In this document: positions 42,377 to 51,383 of the stretch, in pieces
How the letters are laid out: each line of letters opens with the position of its first letter
Position numbering within the stretch: position 1 is the stretch's first letter
Origin: Kitasatospora sp. NA04385
GTDB lineage: Bacteria > Actinomycetota > Actinomycetes > Streptomycetales > Streptomycetaceae
Direction: 5' to 3'
Assembly (NCBI RefSeq): GCF_013364235.1
Contig: NZ_CP054919.1
Span: 4,992,295-5,056,294, forward strand
Length of the DNA: 64,000 bases
Position numbers and translations under genes: made by a program
The notes under the pieces: model-generated
The model's database searches: none
Told to the model about the DNA's origin: nothing
Seen by the model: the letters and a program-made list of their open reading frames with translations, nothing else

Positions 42377-45358
42377 TTGACCTTCCAGATGCCGGACCGC
42401 TCAGGTCCGCCTTCCCGAGCGAGAGTCGGCCCGCCGTCGCGCCGGGCGAAGGTGCTGCTGCTGACGGCGGGCGTGCTGGCCGCGCTGTTCGTGCTGTTCG
42501 GGCTGTTCGCGGGGCTGTGGACCGACTGGCTGTGGTTCGACTCCCTGCACTACGGCTCGGTGTTCACCGCCCAACTGGGCGCCAAGGTCGGCCTGTTCGC
42601 GGTGTTCGGGCTGCTGATGGCGCTGGCGGTCGGGTTCAACCTGTGGCTGGCGTACCGGCTGCGGCTGCCGCTGGCGGCGATGTCGGTGGAGCAGCAGAGC
42701 CTGGACCGCTACCGGGCGGGCGTCGCGCCGTTCCGCACCTGGCTGCTGGTCGGCCTGTCGCTGCTGGTCGGCCTGGCGGCCGGCGCCGCCGCGGGCGCCC
42801 AGTGGCGGACGTGGATGCTCTGGCTCAACGCCACCCCGTTCGGGGTGAAGGACGGCCAGTTCCACAAGGACGTCTCGTACTACGCGTTCGACCTGCCCTG
42901 GTACCAGTTCGTGCTGGGCTTCGCGTTCAGCGCGGTGCTGGTCTCGCTGCTGGCCGCGACGGCCGTGCACTACCTGTACGGGGGCCTGCGGCTGCAGGGG
43001 CCCGGGCGGCGGGCGAGCGCCGGGGCACAGGGCCACCTGGCCGTGCTGCTGGGCGTGTTCGTGCTGCTGAAGGCGGTCGCGTACTGGCTGGACCGGTACG
43101 CGCTGGCGGTGAAGAGCGAGTCGTTCAAGAAGGTCGACGGCTGGACCGGCCTGCGCTACGTGGACGCCAACGCGTTCCTGCCGGCCAAGACGATCCTGTT
43201 CTTCGTCGCGGTCATCTGCGCGCTGCTGTTCTTCCTGACCCCGATCCGGCGGACCTGGGCGCCCGCGCTGATCGGCTTCGGGCTGATGGCGCTCTCCGCG
43301 CTGCTGGTCGGCGGCCTCTACCCGGCGCTGGTCCAGCAGTTCCAGGTCAAGCCGAACGAGCAGGCCAAGGAGACCGCGTACATCCAGAAGAACATCGACG
43401 CGACCAGGCAGGCGTACGGCATCGCGGACGCGGTCGAGCAGCAGTACGAGCCGACCGACTCCACCGACGCCGCGAAGCTGGAGCAGGACGCGCAGACCAT
43501 CACCGACATCCGGCTGGTGGACCCGAACGTGGTCTCGCCGACGTTCCAGCAGAACCAGGCGCTGCGCAACTACTACGCCTTCCCGAAGACCCTGGACGTG
43601 GACCGCTACGGCGACCAGGACACCGTGCTGGGCGTGCGCGAGCTGGACCTGTCGGGCGTGCAGCAGCGCAACTTCATCAACGACCACTTCAAGTACACCC
43701 ACGGCTACGGCGTGGTGTCCGCCAAGGGCAACCAGGTCGACGCCAACGGCAACCCGGTCTACACCGAGCACTCGCTGCCGACCACCGGCGACCTGGGCGA
43801 GTACGAGCAGCGGGTGTACTACGGCGAGAAGTCGACGATGTACTCGGTCGTCGGTCCCGGCATGGACGAGATCGACTACACCCGGGACGGACAGCCCGAC
43901 CAGACCTCGCAGTACAGCGGCGGCAGCGGCGTCTCGATGGACAACCCGCTGACCAGGGCCGCGTACGCGGTGAAGTTCGCCGAGCCGCAGCTCCTCTACT
44001 CGGGGGCGATCAAGGACGGCGCGAAGATCCTGTACGACCGCACCCCCAAGGAGCGGGTGGAGAAGGTCGCGCCGTGGCTGTCGATCGACGCCGACCCGTA
44101 CCCGGTGGTGCAGGGCGGGCGGCTGGTGTGGGTGCTGGACGGCTACACCACCTCCGACGGCTACCCGTTCTCCTCGAAGACCACCTTCGGTGACGCCACC
44201 AAGGACTCGATGACCGACCAGCGCGGCCGCACCCTGACCGCCACCAACCAGGTCAACTACATCCGCAACTCGGTGAAGGCCACCGTGGACGCGTACACCG
44301 GCGAGGTGACGCTCTACCAGTGGGACGAGGCCGACCCGGTGCTGAAGACCTGGATGAAGGCCTTCCCGGGCACGGTGAAGGCGAAGGCGGACATCCCGTC
44401 GACCCTGCTGCCGCACCTGCGCTACCCGCAGGACCTGTTCAAGGTCCAGCGCGACCTGCTCGGGCAGTACCACATCACCGACGCCACCGCGTTCTTCAGC
44501 GGCACCGACATCTGGGACGTGCCGGCGGACCCGACGGTCAACACCAAGGAGGTGCAGCCGCCGTACTACCTGACGGTGCGGACGCCGGACGCGAAGGCGG
44601 CCAGCTTCTCGCTGACCACCTCCTTCGTGCCCTCGGGGCGCACCAACCTGGCCGCGTTCATGACGGCGGACGCCGACCCCGGCGAGGACTACGGCAAGCT
44701 GCGGATCCTCCGGCTGCCGTCCGGTTCGGGCGCGCTCGGCCCGGAGCTGGTCCAGGCGAAGTTCAACTCCGACTCCGAGGTCGCCCACCAGCTGACCCTG
44801 CTGAGCAACAACAACGAGTCCGGCCTGGTGTACGGCAACCTGCTGACCCTGCCGGTCGGCGGCGGCATCCTCAACGTGGAGCCGGTCTACCTGGTGGCCC
44901 GCGGCGCCAAGGTGCCGGCCCTGAAGAAGGTGCTGGCGGTGTACGGCACCGGCAACGTGGCGATCGGGGACTCCCTCGGCGAGGTGCTGACCAAGGTGCT
45001 CGGCAGCGCGGCGGGCGGCGCCACCACGCCCACCGCCCCGGCCGACCCGGAGAGCCCGGGCACCCCGACGGACCCGACCAAGCCCACCGCGCCGGGCACC
45101 CAGGACCCGGACGTGCAGAAGGCGCTCGCGGACGCCCAGAAGGCGTTCGACGAGGGCCAGGCGGCGATGAAGAACGGCGACTGGGCGGCGTACGGCAAGG
45201 CCCAGGAGGCGCTGAAGAAGGCGATCGCCGACGCGGTGGCCGCCGAGCAGAAGGGCGGCCGGTCGGGCGGCGGGGCGTCCCCCGCGCCGAGCGGTGCGCC
45301 CAGTGGTGAGCCCAGCGGCTCACCGAGCGGCTCGCCCTCGGCCTCGCCCACCGGCTGA
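42377..45358 (+). CDS. UPF0182 family large membrane protein
   Basis: A 993-residue protein with about seven N-terminal membrane helices (25-330), a long extracytoplasmic domain (about 340-870) and a low-complexity Pro/Thr/Ala/Gly tail ending in SGEPSGSPSGSPSASPTG. A helical Gln/Lys/Ala segment (about 910-955) precedes the tail. TTG 42377 has GAGGTGG upstream. Function unknown; the family is widespread in actinobacteria. Confidence 0.9.
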   Translation: MTFQMPDRSGPPSRARVGPPSRRAKVLLLTAGVLAALFVLFGLFAGLWTDWLWFDSLHYGSVFTAQLGAKVGLFAVFGLLMALAVGFNLWLAYRLRLPLAAMSVEQQSLDRYRAGVAPFRTWLLVGLSLLVGLAAGAAAGAQWRTWMLWLNATPFGVKDGQFHKDVSYYAFDLPWYQFVLGFAFSAVLVSLLAATAVHYLYGGLRLQGPGRRASAGAQGHLAVLLGVFVLLKAVAYWLDRYALAVKSESFKKVDGWTGLRYVDANAFLPAKTILFFVAVICALLFFLTPIRRTWAPALIGFGLMALSALLVGGLYPALVQQFQVKPNEQAKETAYIQKNIDATRQAYGIADAVEQQYEPTDSTDAAKLEQDAQTITDIRLVDPNVVSPTFQQNQALRNYYAFPKTLDVDRYGDQDTVLGVRELDLSGVQQRNFINDHFKYTHGYGVVSAKGNQVDANGNPVYTEHSLPTTGDLGEYEQRVYYGEKSTMYSVVGPGMDEIDYTRDGQPDQTSQYSGGSGVSMDNPLTRAAYAVKFAEPQLLYSGAIKDGAKILYDRTPKERVEKVAPWLSIDADPYPVVQGGRLVWVLDGYTTSDGYPFSSKTTFGDATKDSMTDQRGRTLTATNQVNYIRNSVKATVDAYTGEVTLYQWDEADPVLKTWMKAFPGTVKAKADIPSTLLPHLRYPQDLFKVQRDLLGQYHITDATAFFSGTDIWDVPADPTVNTKEVQPPYYLTVRTPDAKAASFSLTTSFVPSGRTNLAAFMTADADPGEDYGKLRILRLPSGSGALGPELVQAKFNSDSEVAHQLTLLSNNNESGLVYGNLLTLPVGGGILNVEPVYLVARGAKVPALKKVLAVYGTGNVAIGDSLGEVLTKVLGSAAGGATTPTAPADPESPGTPTDPTKPTAPGTQDPDVQKALADAQKAFDEGQAAMKNGDWAAYGKAQEALKKAIADAVAAEQKGGRSGGGASPAPSGAPSGEPSGSPSGSPSASPTG

Positions 45359-45415
45359 GCTGCGGCAACCGGTTTGTCGGCCCGCCCCGTGATCGTGATA
45401 CAGTGGTTTCACCGA

Positions 45416-45489
45416 CGCGGGGTGGAGCAGCTCGGTAGCTCGCTGGGCTCATAACCCAGAGGTCGCAGGTTCAAATCCTGTCCCCGCTA
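45416..45489 (+). tRNA. Initiator tRNA-fMet (anticodon CAT)
   Basis: A 74-nt cloverleaf. The acceptor stem pairs GCGGGG with CCCCGC, leaving C1 unpaired with T72, an initiator hallmark. The anticodon arm CTGGG-CTCATAA-CCCAG has three G:C pairs beside the loop, also initiator-specific. T arm GCAGG-TTCAAAT-CCTGT. The anticodon CAT is at 45450-45452. CCA is not encoded. A TACAGT -10 lies at 45399-45404. Confidence 0.95.
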
Positions 45490-45501
45490 CTCAGTAGCGC
45501 G

Positions 45502-45533
45502 AAGGCCCGGAGGCATCAGCCTCCGGGCCTTTC
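45502..45533 (+). terminator. Intrinsic terminator after tRNA-fMet
   Basis: A perfect 12-bp stem AAGGCCCGGAGG / CCTCCGGGCCTT with a 6-base loop followed by TTCGT. The same stem sequence recurs at 47809. Confidence 0.85.
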
Positions 45534-45569
45534 GTCGTTCCCTTTGCCATTCCTTGGGTGTCCGGTCGA

Positions 45570-45598
45570 TTGACACCCCATGTGGTCTAGTCCAACCT
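45570..45598 (+). promoter_or_regulatory. Chitinase promoter with DasR-type box
   Basis: TTGACA (-35, 45570-45575), 17-base spacer, weak -10 CAACCT (45593-45598). TGGTCTAGTCCA (45583-45594) between them matches the DasR responsive element TGGTCTAGACCA at 11 of 12 bases. DasR is the GlcNAc-responsive GntR repressor of chitin genes. The leader then has a GACGGGCGG/CCGCCCGTC hairpin (45612-45635). Confidence 0.75.
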
Positions 45599-45762
45599 GA
45601 GTCATGCCCATGACGGGCGGCCCCCACCGCCCGTCCTGATGCGCTGCAAGTCCCTTGCCAGCAACGGAAATCGATCACGTTCTGGCTCCGTCTGCCGCTC
45701 TCCCGACCGGGTGTCGGACGGCGTTCCTGCATCCCCACGTGACAGGAGAGAGGCACATCCGC

Positions 45763-47784
45763 ATGCATCGGACCAACCGCAGGGCCTGGGCCGTCACGGC
45801 CGCGGCCGCCACGCTGCTCGCCGGGGCGGTGTCGCTGCTGGGAGCCCCCAGCGCGACCGCCGGGCCGGGCAACACCACCGGGGCCCCCGCCACCAGCGGC
45901 GGCATCAAGGTCGCGTACTTCGACCAGTGGTCGATCTACTCGAACGCGTACTACCTGAAGAACGTCGACACCAACGGCATGGCCGGGAAGCTCGACTACC
46001 TGCTGTACGACTTCGCCAACATCGACCCGAACAACCTGACCTGCTTCGAGCCGAACTCGGCGGCCTCCCAGGACGAGAACAACCCGAACGCCGGTGATGG
46101 CGCGGGCGACTACTACGCCGACTACGCCAAGACCTTCGCCAACGGCAACAGCGTGGACAACTCCACCGACACCTGGAACCAGCCGCTGGCCGGCAACTTC
46201 CACCAGCTCCAGGAGCTGAAGGCGAAGTACCCGAAGCTCAAGGTCCTGATGTCGATCGGCGGTTGGACGTACTCCAAGTACTTCTCCGACGTGGCGGCCA
46301 GCGACGCCGCGCGCAAGAAGTTCGTCTCCTCCTGCGTCGACATGTTCATCAAGGGCAACCTGCCCGCGCAGGGCGGCTACGGCGGCGCCGGCACCGGCAA
46401 GGGCATCTTCGACGGCTTCGACATCGACTGGGAGTACCCGGGCGGCGGCGGCCACCTCGGCAACCACGCCTCGCCCAACGACAAGCAGAACTTCACCGCG
46501 CTGCTCGCCGAGTTCCGCAACCAGCTCAACACCCAGGGCACCGCGGACAGCAAGACCTACGCGCTGAGCGCGGCGCTGCCGGCCGGCCAGGACAAGATCC
46601 AGTACATCGAGACCGACAAGATCGGGCAGTACCTGACCTTCGCGGACCCGATGACGTACGACATGCACGGCGGCTGGGAGGCCCAGGGGCCGACCAACCA
46701 CCAGACCCCGATCTACCAGAACCCGAACGACCCGATGAACAACGTGCCGCCGGGCAACGCCAAGTACTCGATCGACGAGGCGATCAAGGCGTACACGGTC
46801 GGCGACTCCTCGTACGGCATCCCCGGCGGGTTCCCGGCGAACAAGCTGAACATGGGCGTCCCGCTGTACTACCGCGGCTGGACGGGCGTGGCGGCCGGCG
46901 CCAACCACGGGCTGTTCCAGCCCGCCGGCGGACCGGCCCAGGGCGCGCCGAACTCCGGCAACGTCAACGGCGTGCGGATGTACAAGGAACTGCTCGGGAC
47001 GGTGGACAACCCCAGTTACACCTACTGGGACCCCGCCTCGCAGGCCGCGTACTTCTACGACGGCAACAACTTCTGGTCCGGGGAGAACGCCAAGTCCATC
47101 CAGGCCAAGATGGACTACGCGCACTGCAACGGACTCGGCGGATCGTTCGTGTTCTCGCTCTACGACGACCCGAACGCGGCGCTGCTCAACCCGCTGATGA
47201 CGGCCACCAGCGGCTCGGCCGCCTCCTGCCCGGCCGCGCCGACCGGCTCGCCGAGCGCCAGCGCCTCGCCGACGAAGTCCTCCTCGCCGTCGCCGTCGGC
47301 CAGCCCGTCGACCTCGCCGTCCACCAGCCCCTCCGGCAGCCCGTCCTCCTCGCCGTCCGGCAGCCCGTCCTCCTCGCCCACCTCGCCCGGCGGCGGCATC
47401 GTCGCCAACGCGGGCCTGGAGTCCGGCGCGCTCAGCCCGTGGACCTGCGCGGGCAGCGGCGGCAGCGTGGTCAGCGGCGGCCACACCGGCTCCTACGCCC
47501 TGCAGGGCAACGTCAGTGCCGGTGACACCGCGCAGTGCCAGCAGGTGGTCACGGTCAAACCGAACACCACCTACACGCTGTCCGCCTGGGTCAAGGGCAA
47601 CTACACCTACCTGGGCGTCACCGGCTCCGGCGCGGACAGCTCGACCTGGACCCCCGGCGGGAGCGCGTGGACGAAGCTGTCCACCAAGTTCACCACCGGC
47701 GCCTCGGTCACCTCGGTCACCGTCTGGGTGCATGGTTGGTACGGACAGAGTCCCTACCAGGCCGACGACTTCAGCGTCAGCTGA
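45763..47784 (+). CDS. Secreted GH18 chitinase with C-terminal carbohydrate-binding module
   Basis: A 673-residue secreted enzyme. Residues 1-36 are a signal peptide (RTNRRAWAV, hydrophobic core, AxA site at SATA). The GH18 domain (about 45-485) has the catalytic DGFDIDWEYP near 219-228 and SIGGWTYSKYF. A Ser/Pro/Thr linker (about 490-545) leads to a beta-rich C-terminal CBM-like domain (about 550-673, GLESGALSPWTC start). It degrades chitin outside the cell. Start supported by AGGAGAGAGG upstream; the promoter carries a DasR-type box. Confidence 0.93.
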   Translation: MHRTNRRAWAVTAAAATLLAGAVSLLGAPSATAGPGNTTGAPATSGGIKVAYFDQWSIYSNAYYLKNVDTNGMAGKLDYLLYDFANIDPNNLTCFEPNSAASQDENNPNAGDGAGDYYADYAKTFANGNSVDNSTDTWNQPLAGNFHQLQELKAKYPKLKVLMSIGGWTYSKYFSDVAASDAARKKFVSSCVDMFIKGNLPAQGGYGGAGTGKGIFDGFDIDWEYPGGGGHLGNHASPNDKQNFTALLAEFRNQLNTQGTADSKTYALSAALPAGQDKIQYIETDKIGQYLTFADPMTYDMHGGWEAQGPTNHQTPIYQNPNDPMNNVPPGNAKYSIDEAIKAYTVGDSSYGIPGGFPANKLNMGVPLYYRGWTGVAAGANHGLFQPAGGPAQGAPNSGNVNGVRMYKELLGTVDNPSYTYWDPASQAAYFYDGNNFWSGENAKSIQAKMDYAHCNGLGGSFVFSLYDDPNAALLNPLMTATSGSAASCPAAPTGSPSASASPTKSSSPSPSASPSTSPSTSPSGSPSSSPSGSPSSSPTSPGGGIVANAGLESGALSPWTCAGSGGSVVSGGHTGSYALQGNVSAGDTAQCQQVVTVKPNTTYTLSAWVKGNYTYLGVTGSGADSSTWTPGGSAWTKLSTKFTTGASVTSVTVWVHGWYGQSPYQADDFSVS

Positions 47785-47806
47785 GGCTCAGTCAACCTTG
47801 TTTTAA

Positions 47807-47841
47807 GGAAGGCCCGGAGGGTTCCCCCCTCCGGGCCTTCC
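47807..47841 (+). terminator. Strong hairpin terminator after the chitinase gene
   Basis: A perfect 14-bp stem (47807-47820 with 47828-47841), 7-base loop. The following stretch 47842-48137 carries no convincing gene; it is the upstream region of the Sel1-repeat gene. Confidence 0.8.
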
Positions 47842-48137
47842 CCCTTGCGGGCGCGCGGAGTTGATCGACTCCGGTACGATGCGTGGCCGGGGTTTGTGGG
47901 GCTCAAGTGTCGGGAAATCGACAAAGAGCCGAAGCGATCTCGCCGCGCTTCGGCCCCGCTCCGCCAAAACGGACGGAGCAGGTGTACGCGGTGTGCGGGT
48001 GATGCGACGATGGACCACGAGGGGGACGCGGAACGGCCACTGACGGGCCGGCCGGTCCGACGCGCCCCCTGGGGGACCGGCCCCCGGCCGACGGCCCGGG
48101 GCGGATGCCGCGACACTCGGGGGGAGCGGGAGTCGGC

Positions 48138-50069
48138 ATGAAGCTCATCGGCAGCAACGGGACGGGAGAACGACTGGCCACCGGCCCCAGCACGGACACC
48201 GACACCGGTGCCCGGCCCACCGAACACGCCACCGGCAGCGGCCTGCCCGCCCAGCGCGGCACCGCGGACGGTGCCGTCGACGTGTCCGGCTACGGCCCGG
48301 AGAGCCTGGTCCACCTGACGGTCGACCAGGTCGCCGCCGCCTCCGCCCGCGACCTCGCCCCGGGCACCGACGACGAGGGCGACGGCGGCGACAGCTTCGA
48401 GACCGCCCTCGCCGCCCGCGAACAGGCCGCCCTCGAAGCCCGCCACCGCGGCTCCGCCGACGCCGGCGACCCGGGCGCCGCCAGCCAGCTCGGCGCCCTC
48501 CTGCTGCGCCGCGGCGACCTGCGCGACGCCGAACCGTACCTGCGCTCCGCCGCCGCCGCCGGGCTGCGCGCCGCCGCCAACAACCTCGGCGTCCTGCTCC
48601 ACCAGCAGGGCCACCGGGTCGAGGCCGCCCAGTGGTGGCGGCAGGCCGCCGTCGCCGGCTCCGCCCCCGCCGCCCACGCCCTCGGCCTGCAACTGCGCGA
48701 CCAGGGCGAGGAGGAGGCCGCCGAGTACTGGCTGCACTTCGCCGCCGAACAGGGCCACCCGCTCGGCGCCTACGCCCTCGGCGACCTGATGGAGCACCGC
48801 CGCGACGTCCGCGCCGAACGCTGGTTCAAGGCCGCCGCCGACTCCGGCCACCGCGAGGCCGCCTACCGCCTCGCCCGGATGCGCGAGGCCGCCGGCGACA
48901 AGGACACCGCCGAGACCTGGTACCGCACCGCCGCCGCCCGCAGCCACGCCCGCGCCGCCCTGCGCCTGGGCGTCCTGCTCGAAGCCCGCGGCGACCTCGA
49001 CGAGGCCGCCCGCTGGTACCGGCAGTCCGCCCAGAACGGCGAGGCCCGCGCCGCCTGCGCCCTCGGCTTCCTGCTCCGCGACACCGGAGACCTCTCCGCC
49101 GCCGCCGAGTGGTGGCAGGAGGCCGCCGAGGCCGGTGACGGCACCGCCGCCAACGCCCTCGGCGCGCTGCACGCCGGCCGCGGCGAGAGCACCGTCGCCG
49201 AACGCTGGTACCGCGCCGCGCTCGACGCCGGCGACCACAACGGCGCCTTCAACCTCGGCCTGCTGTGCGCCGGCGCCGGACGCGAGGCCCAGGCCGAGCA
49301 GTGGTACCGCCGCGCCGCGTACGCCGGCCACCGCGAGGCCTGCAACGCGCTCGCGATCGTCCTGCTCCAGCGCGGCGACGAGTCCGGGGCCGAACCCTGG
49401 TTCTCCAAGGCCGCCGAGGCCGGCTCGGTGGACGGCGCCTTCAACCTCGGCGTGCTGCACGCCGGCCGCGGCGAGACCCGGCAGGCCCAGGAGTGGTACG
49501 CCCGCGCCGCCGCCGAGGGCCACGGCGAGGCCGCCCTGCAACTCGCCGTCGCCCAGGAGCAGCGCGGCAACCTGGCCGGCGCCCTGGAGCGCTACCGGCA
49601 GGCCGCCGACGGCGGCTCCACGGAGGGCGCCTTCCGGCTCGCCTCGCTGCTCGACCGCCGCGGCGACGCCGACACCGAGGCCGAGCACTGGTACGCCACC
49701 GCCGCGGACGCCGGCCACCGCCGGGCCCAGGTCCGGATGGGCGTGCGCGCCGCCGAGCGCGGCGCGCTGCAGATCGCCGAGAGCTGGTACCGCCGCGCCG
49801 CGGAGGGCGGCAGCCGCAGCGCCGCGTTCAACCTCGGCCTGCTGCTGGCCCGCCAGGACAGCGAGGCCGAGGCCATGCTCTGGTACACCCGCGCCGCGGA
49901 CGCCGGCCACGGCCGGGCCGCCCTGCGGCTGGCCCTGCTCGCCCTGCGGCGCGGCGAGGCCGTCCAGGCCGAGAACTGGTGCAAGCGCGCCGCGGAGTAC
50001 GGCCCGGCGGAGGTCGCCGAACGCGCGGGACGGCTGCTGGGGGCGCTCAACGCGGAACTCAGCGCCTAG
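48138..50069 (+). CDS. Sel1/TPR-like repeat protein
   Basis: A 643-residue soluble protein. After a polar N-terminus (1-100), about 14 tandem repeats of roughly 36 residues fill the rest, with a recurring pattern of WY or WF, RRAA, AGH and AALRLG / AFNLGLL. Such alpha-solenoids bind other proteins. No enzymatic motif or signal peptide. ATG 48138 has GGGAG upstream. Partner unknown. Confidence 0.88.
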   Translation: MKLIGSNGTGERLATGPSTDTDTGARPTEHATGSGLPAQRGTADGAVDVSGYGPESLVHLTVDQVAAASARDLAPGTDDEGDGGDSFETALAAREQAALEARHRGSADAGDPGAASQLGALLLRRGDLRDAEPYLRSAAAAGLRAAANNLGVLLHQQGHRVEAAQWWRQAAVAGSAPAAHALGLQLRDQGEEEAAEYWLHFAAEQGHPLGAYALGDLMEHRRDVRAERWFKAAADSGHREAAYRLARMREAAGDKDTAETWYRTAAARSHARAALRLGVLLEARGDLDEAARWYRQSAQNGEARAACALGFLLRDTGDLSAAAEWWQEAAEAGDGTAANALGALHAGRGESTVAERWYRAALDAGDHNGAFNLGLLCAGAGREAQAEQWYRRAAYAGHREACNALAIVLLQRGDESGAEPWFSKAAEAGSVDGAFNLGVLHAGRGETRQAQEWYARAAAEGHGEAALQLAVAQEQRGNLAGALERYRQAADGGSTEGAFRLASLLDRRGDADTEAEHWYATAADAGHRRAQVRMGVRAAERGALQIAESWYRRAAEGGSRSAAFNLGLLLARQDSEAEAMLWYTRAADAGHGRAALRLALLALRRGEAVQAENWCKRAAEYGPAEVAERAGRLLGALNAELSA

Positions 50070-50106
50070 GGGAACGCGCGGGGGAACGCGCGGGGCGGGC
50101 GGAACC

Positions 50107-50132
50107 GGGGGCGCGGGGAACCGCGCGCCCCC
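50107..50132. terminator. G/C hairpin between convergent genes
   Basis: GGGGGCGCGG and CCGCGCGCCCCC flank GGAA. It resembles the GGGGAAC-type palindromes at 4.9 and 16.3 kb, preceded by two GGGGAACGCGC repeats. Confidence 0.45.
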
Positions 50133-50142
50133 GTCCCCGCGG

Positions 50143-50940
50143 TCAGACGCTGAGCGAGCGCAGCGCCGCCTCGTGGAGGACGCCGTTGGTGGCGACCGCG
50201 TCCGCGCCGGTGGGGCCGTCGATGCCGTCGAGACCGGTGAAGCGGCCGCCGGCCTCCTGGACGATGATGCAGGGCGCGGCCATGTCCCACAGCGAGAGCT
50301 CGGGCTCGGCGGCGATGTCGACGGCGCCCTCGGCGACCATCATGTAGGACCAGAAGTCGCCGAAGGCCCGGGTGCGCCAGCAGATCCGGGTCAGGTCGAG
50401 GAAGGCGTCGAGGCGGGCCCGCTCCTCCCAGCCGCTGAGCGAGGAGAAGGAGAGCGAGGCGTCGGCGAGCCGGGAGACCTTGGAGACGTGGATGCGCTGC
50501 GACTTGGCGAGGCTGCGGCCGGCGAACGCGCCCAGGCCCTTCGCCGCCCACCAGCGGCGGCCGAGCGCCGGGGCGGAGACGATGCCCACCACCGGGACGT
50601 GCTCGCCGTCGGGCTGCTCCTCCAGCAGGGCGACCAGGGTGGCCCAGACCGGGACGCCCCGGACGTAGTTCTTGGTGCCGTCGATCGGGTCGATCACCCA
50701 GCGGCGCGGGCCGGAGCCCTGCAGGCCGTACTCCTCGCCGAGCACGGCGTCCCGGGGCCGGGCCCGCTGCAGGACGGAGCGGACGAGTTCCTCGGCGGCC
50801 TTGTCGGCGTCGCTGACCGGGGTCAGGTCCGGCTTGGTCTCGATCTTCAGGTCGAGCGCCTTGAAGCGCTCCATGGTGATCGAGTCGGCCGAGTCGGCGA
50901 GGACGTGGGCGAGTCGGAGGTCGTCGTGGTAGTCGGCCAT
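50143..50940 (-). CDS. hisN: Histidinol-phosphatase of the inositol monophosphatase family
   Basis: A 265-residue phosphatase. Metal-site motifs are GEEYG (about 68), DPIDGTKNY (about 84-92) and WDMAAP (about 223). The S. coelicolor homologue at this position acts as histidinol-phosphate phosphatase in histidine synthesis, so HisN is the best call; inositol monophosphatase is the alternative. Last gene of the leftward aroA-rsgA-SMR-hisN run. Confidence 0.85.
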   Translation of the reverse strand: MADYHDDLRLAHVLADSADSITMERFKALDLKIETKPDLTPVSDADKAAEELVRSVLQRARPRDAVLGEEYGLQGSGPRRWVIDPIDGTKNYVRGVPVWATLVALLEEQPDGEHVPVVGIVSAPALGRRWWAAKGLGAFAGRSLAKSQRIHVSKVSRLADASLSFSSLSGWEERARLDAFLDLTRICWRTRAFGDFWSYMMVAEGAVDIAAEPELSLWDMAAPCIIVQEAGGRFTGLDGIDGPTGADAVATNGVLHEAALRSLSV

Positions 50941-50959
50941 GCACGGAACCCTAGCGGAC

Positions 50960-51283
50960 TCAGTGTCCCGAGCCGCTGAGCTGCAGACCGATCACGCCCG
51001 CGATGACCAGGGAGACGGAGACCAGCTTCAGGGTGGAGGAGGACTCGCCGAGGAAGACCATCCCGTACACGGCGGTGCCGGCCGCGCCGATGCCGGTCCA
51101 CACCGCGTAGGCGCTGCCGACCGGGAGCGTCTTCAGGGAGAGGGTCAGCAGGCCGAAGGAGCCCAGCGCGAAGAGCGCGAAGCTGATGGTGGGCCAGAGC
51201 TTGGTGAAGCCGTGGCTGAGCTTGAGGTTGACCGCGAATCCCGTTTCCAGCAGACCGGCGAGGATCACCATGGCCCATGCCAT
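50960..51283 (-). CDS. SMR-family exporter, Gdx/SugE type
   Basis: A 107-residue four-helix protein: conserved Glu13 in AGLLETGFAVNLK, HGFTKLWPT and AVWTGIGAAGTAVYG, which fit the Gdx (guanidinium exporter, formerly SugE) branch better than EmrE. It follows rsgA with a 100-base gap holding a hairpin (51304-51324) and precedes hisN by 19 bases. Confidence 0.85.
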   Translation of the reverse strand: MAWAMVILAGLLETGFAVNLKLSHGFTKLWPTISFALFALGSFGLLTLSLKTLPVGSAYAVWTGIGAAGTAVYGMVFLGESSSTLKLVSVSLVIAGVIGLQLSGSGH

Positions 51284-51303
51284 CGGGTTGACTCCCTGTC
51301 AGG

Positions 51304-51324
51304 TAGGACGGTGTGACCCTCCTA
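51304..51324 (-). other. Leader hairpin before the SMR gene
   Basis: TAGGAGGGT-CAC-ACCGTCCTA on the minus strand forms a 9-position stem with one mismatch, 20 bases before the SMR start. It matches no guanidine riboswitch class I can recall. Confidence 0.35.
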
Positions 51325-51383
51325 TCGTTACCCAGTGCAGCGGCCCCAGCTACTCGTGTCCGCCGGGAACTCCCGACGACCCC

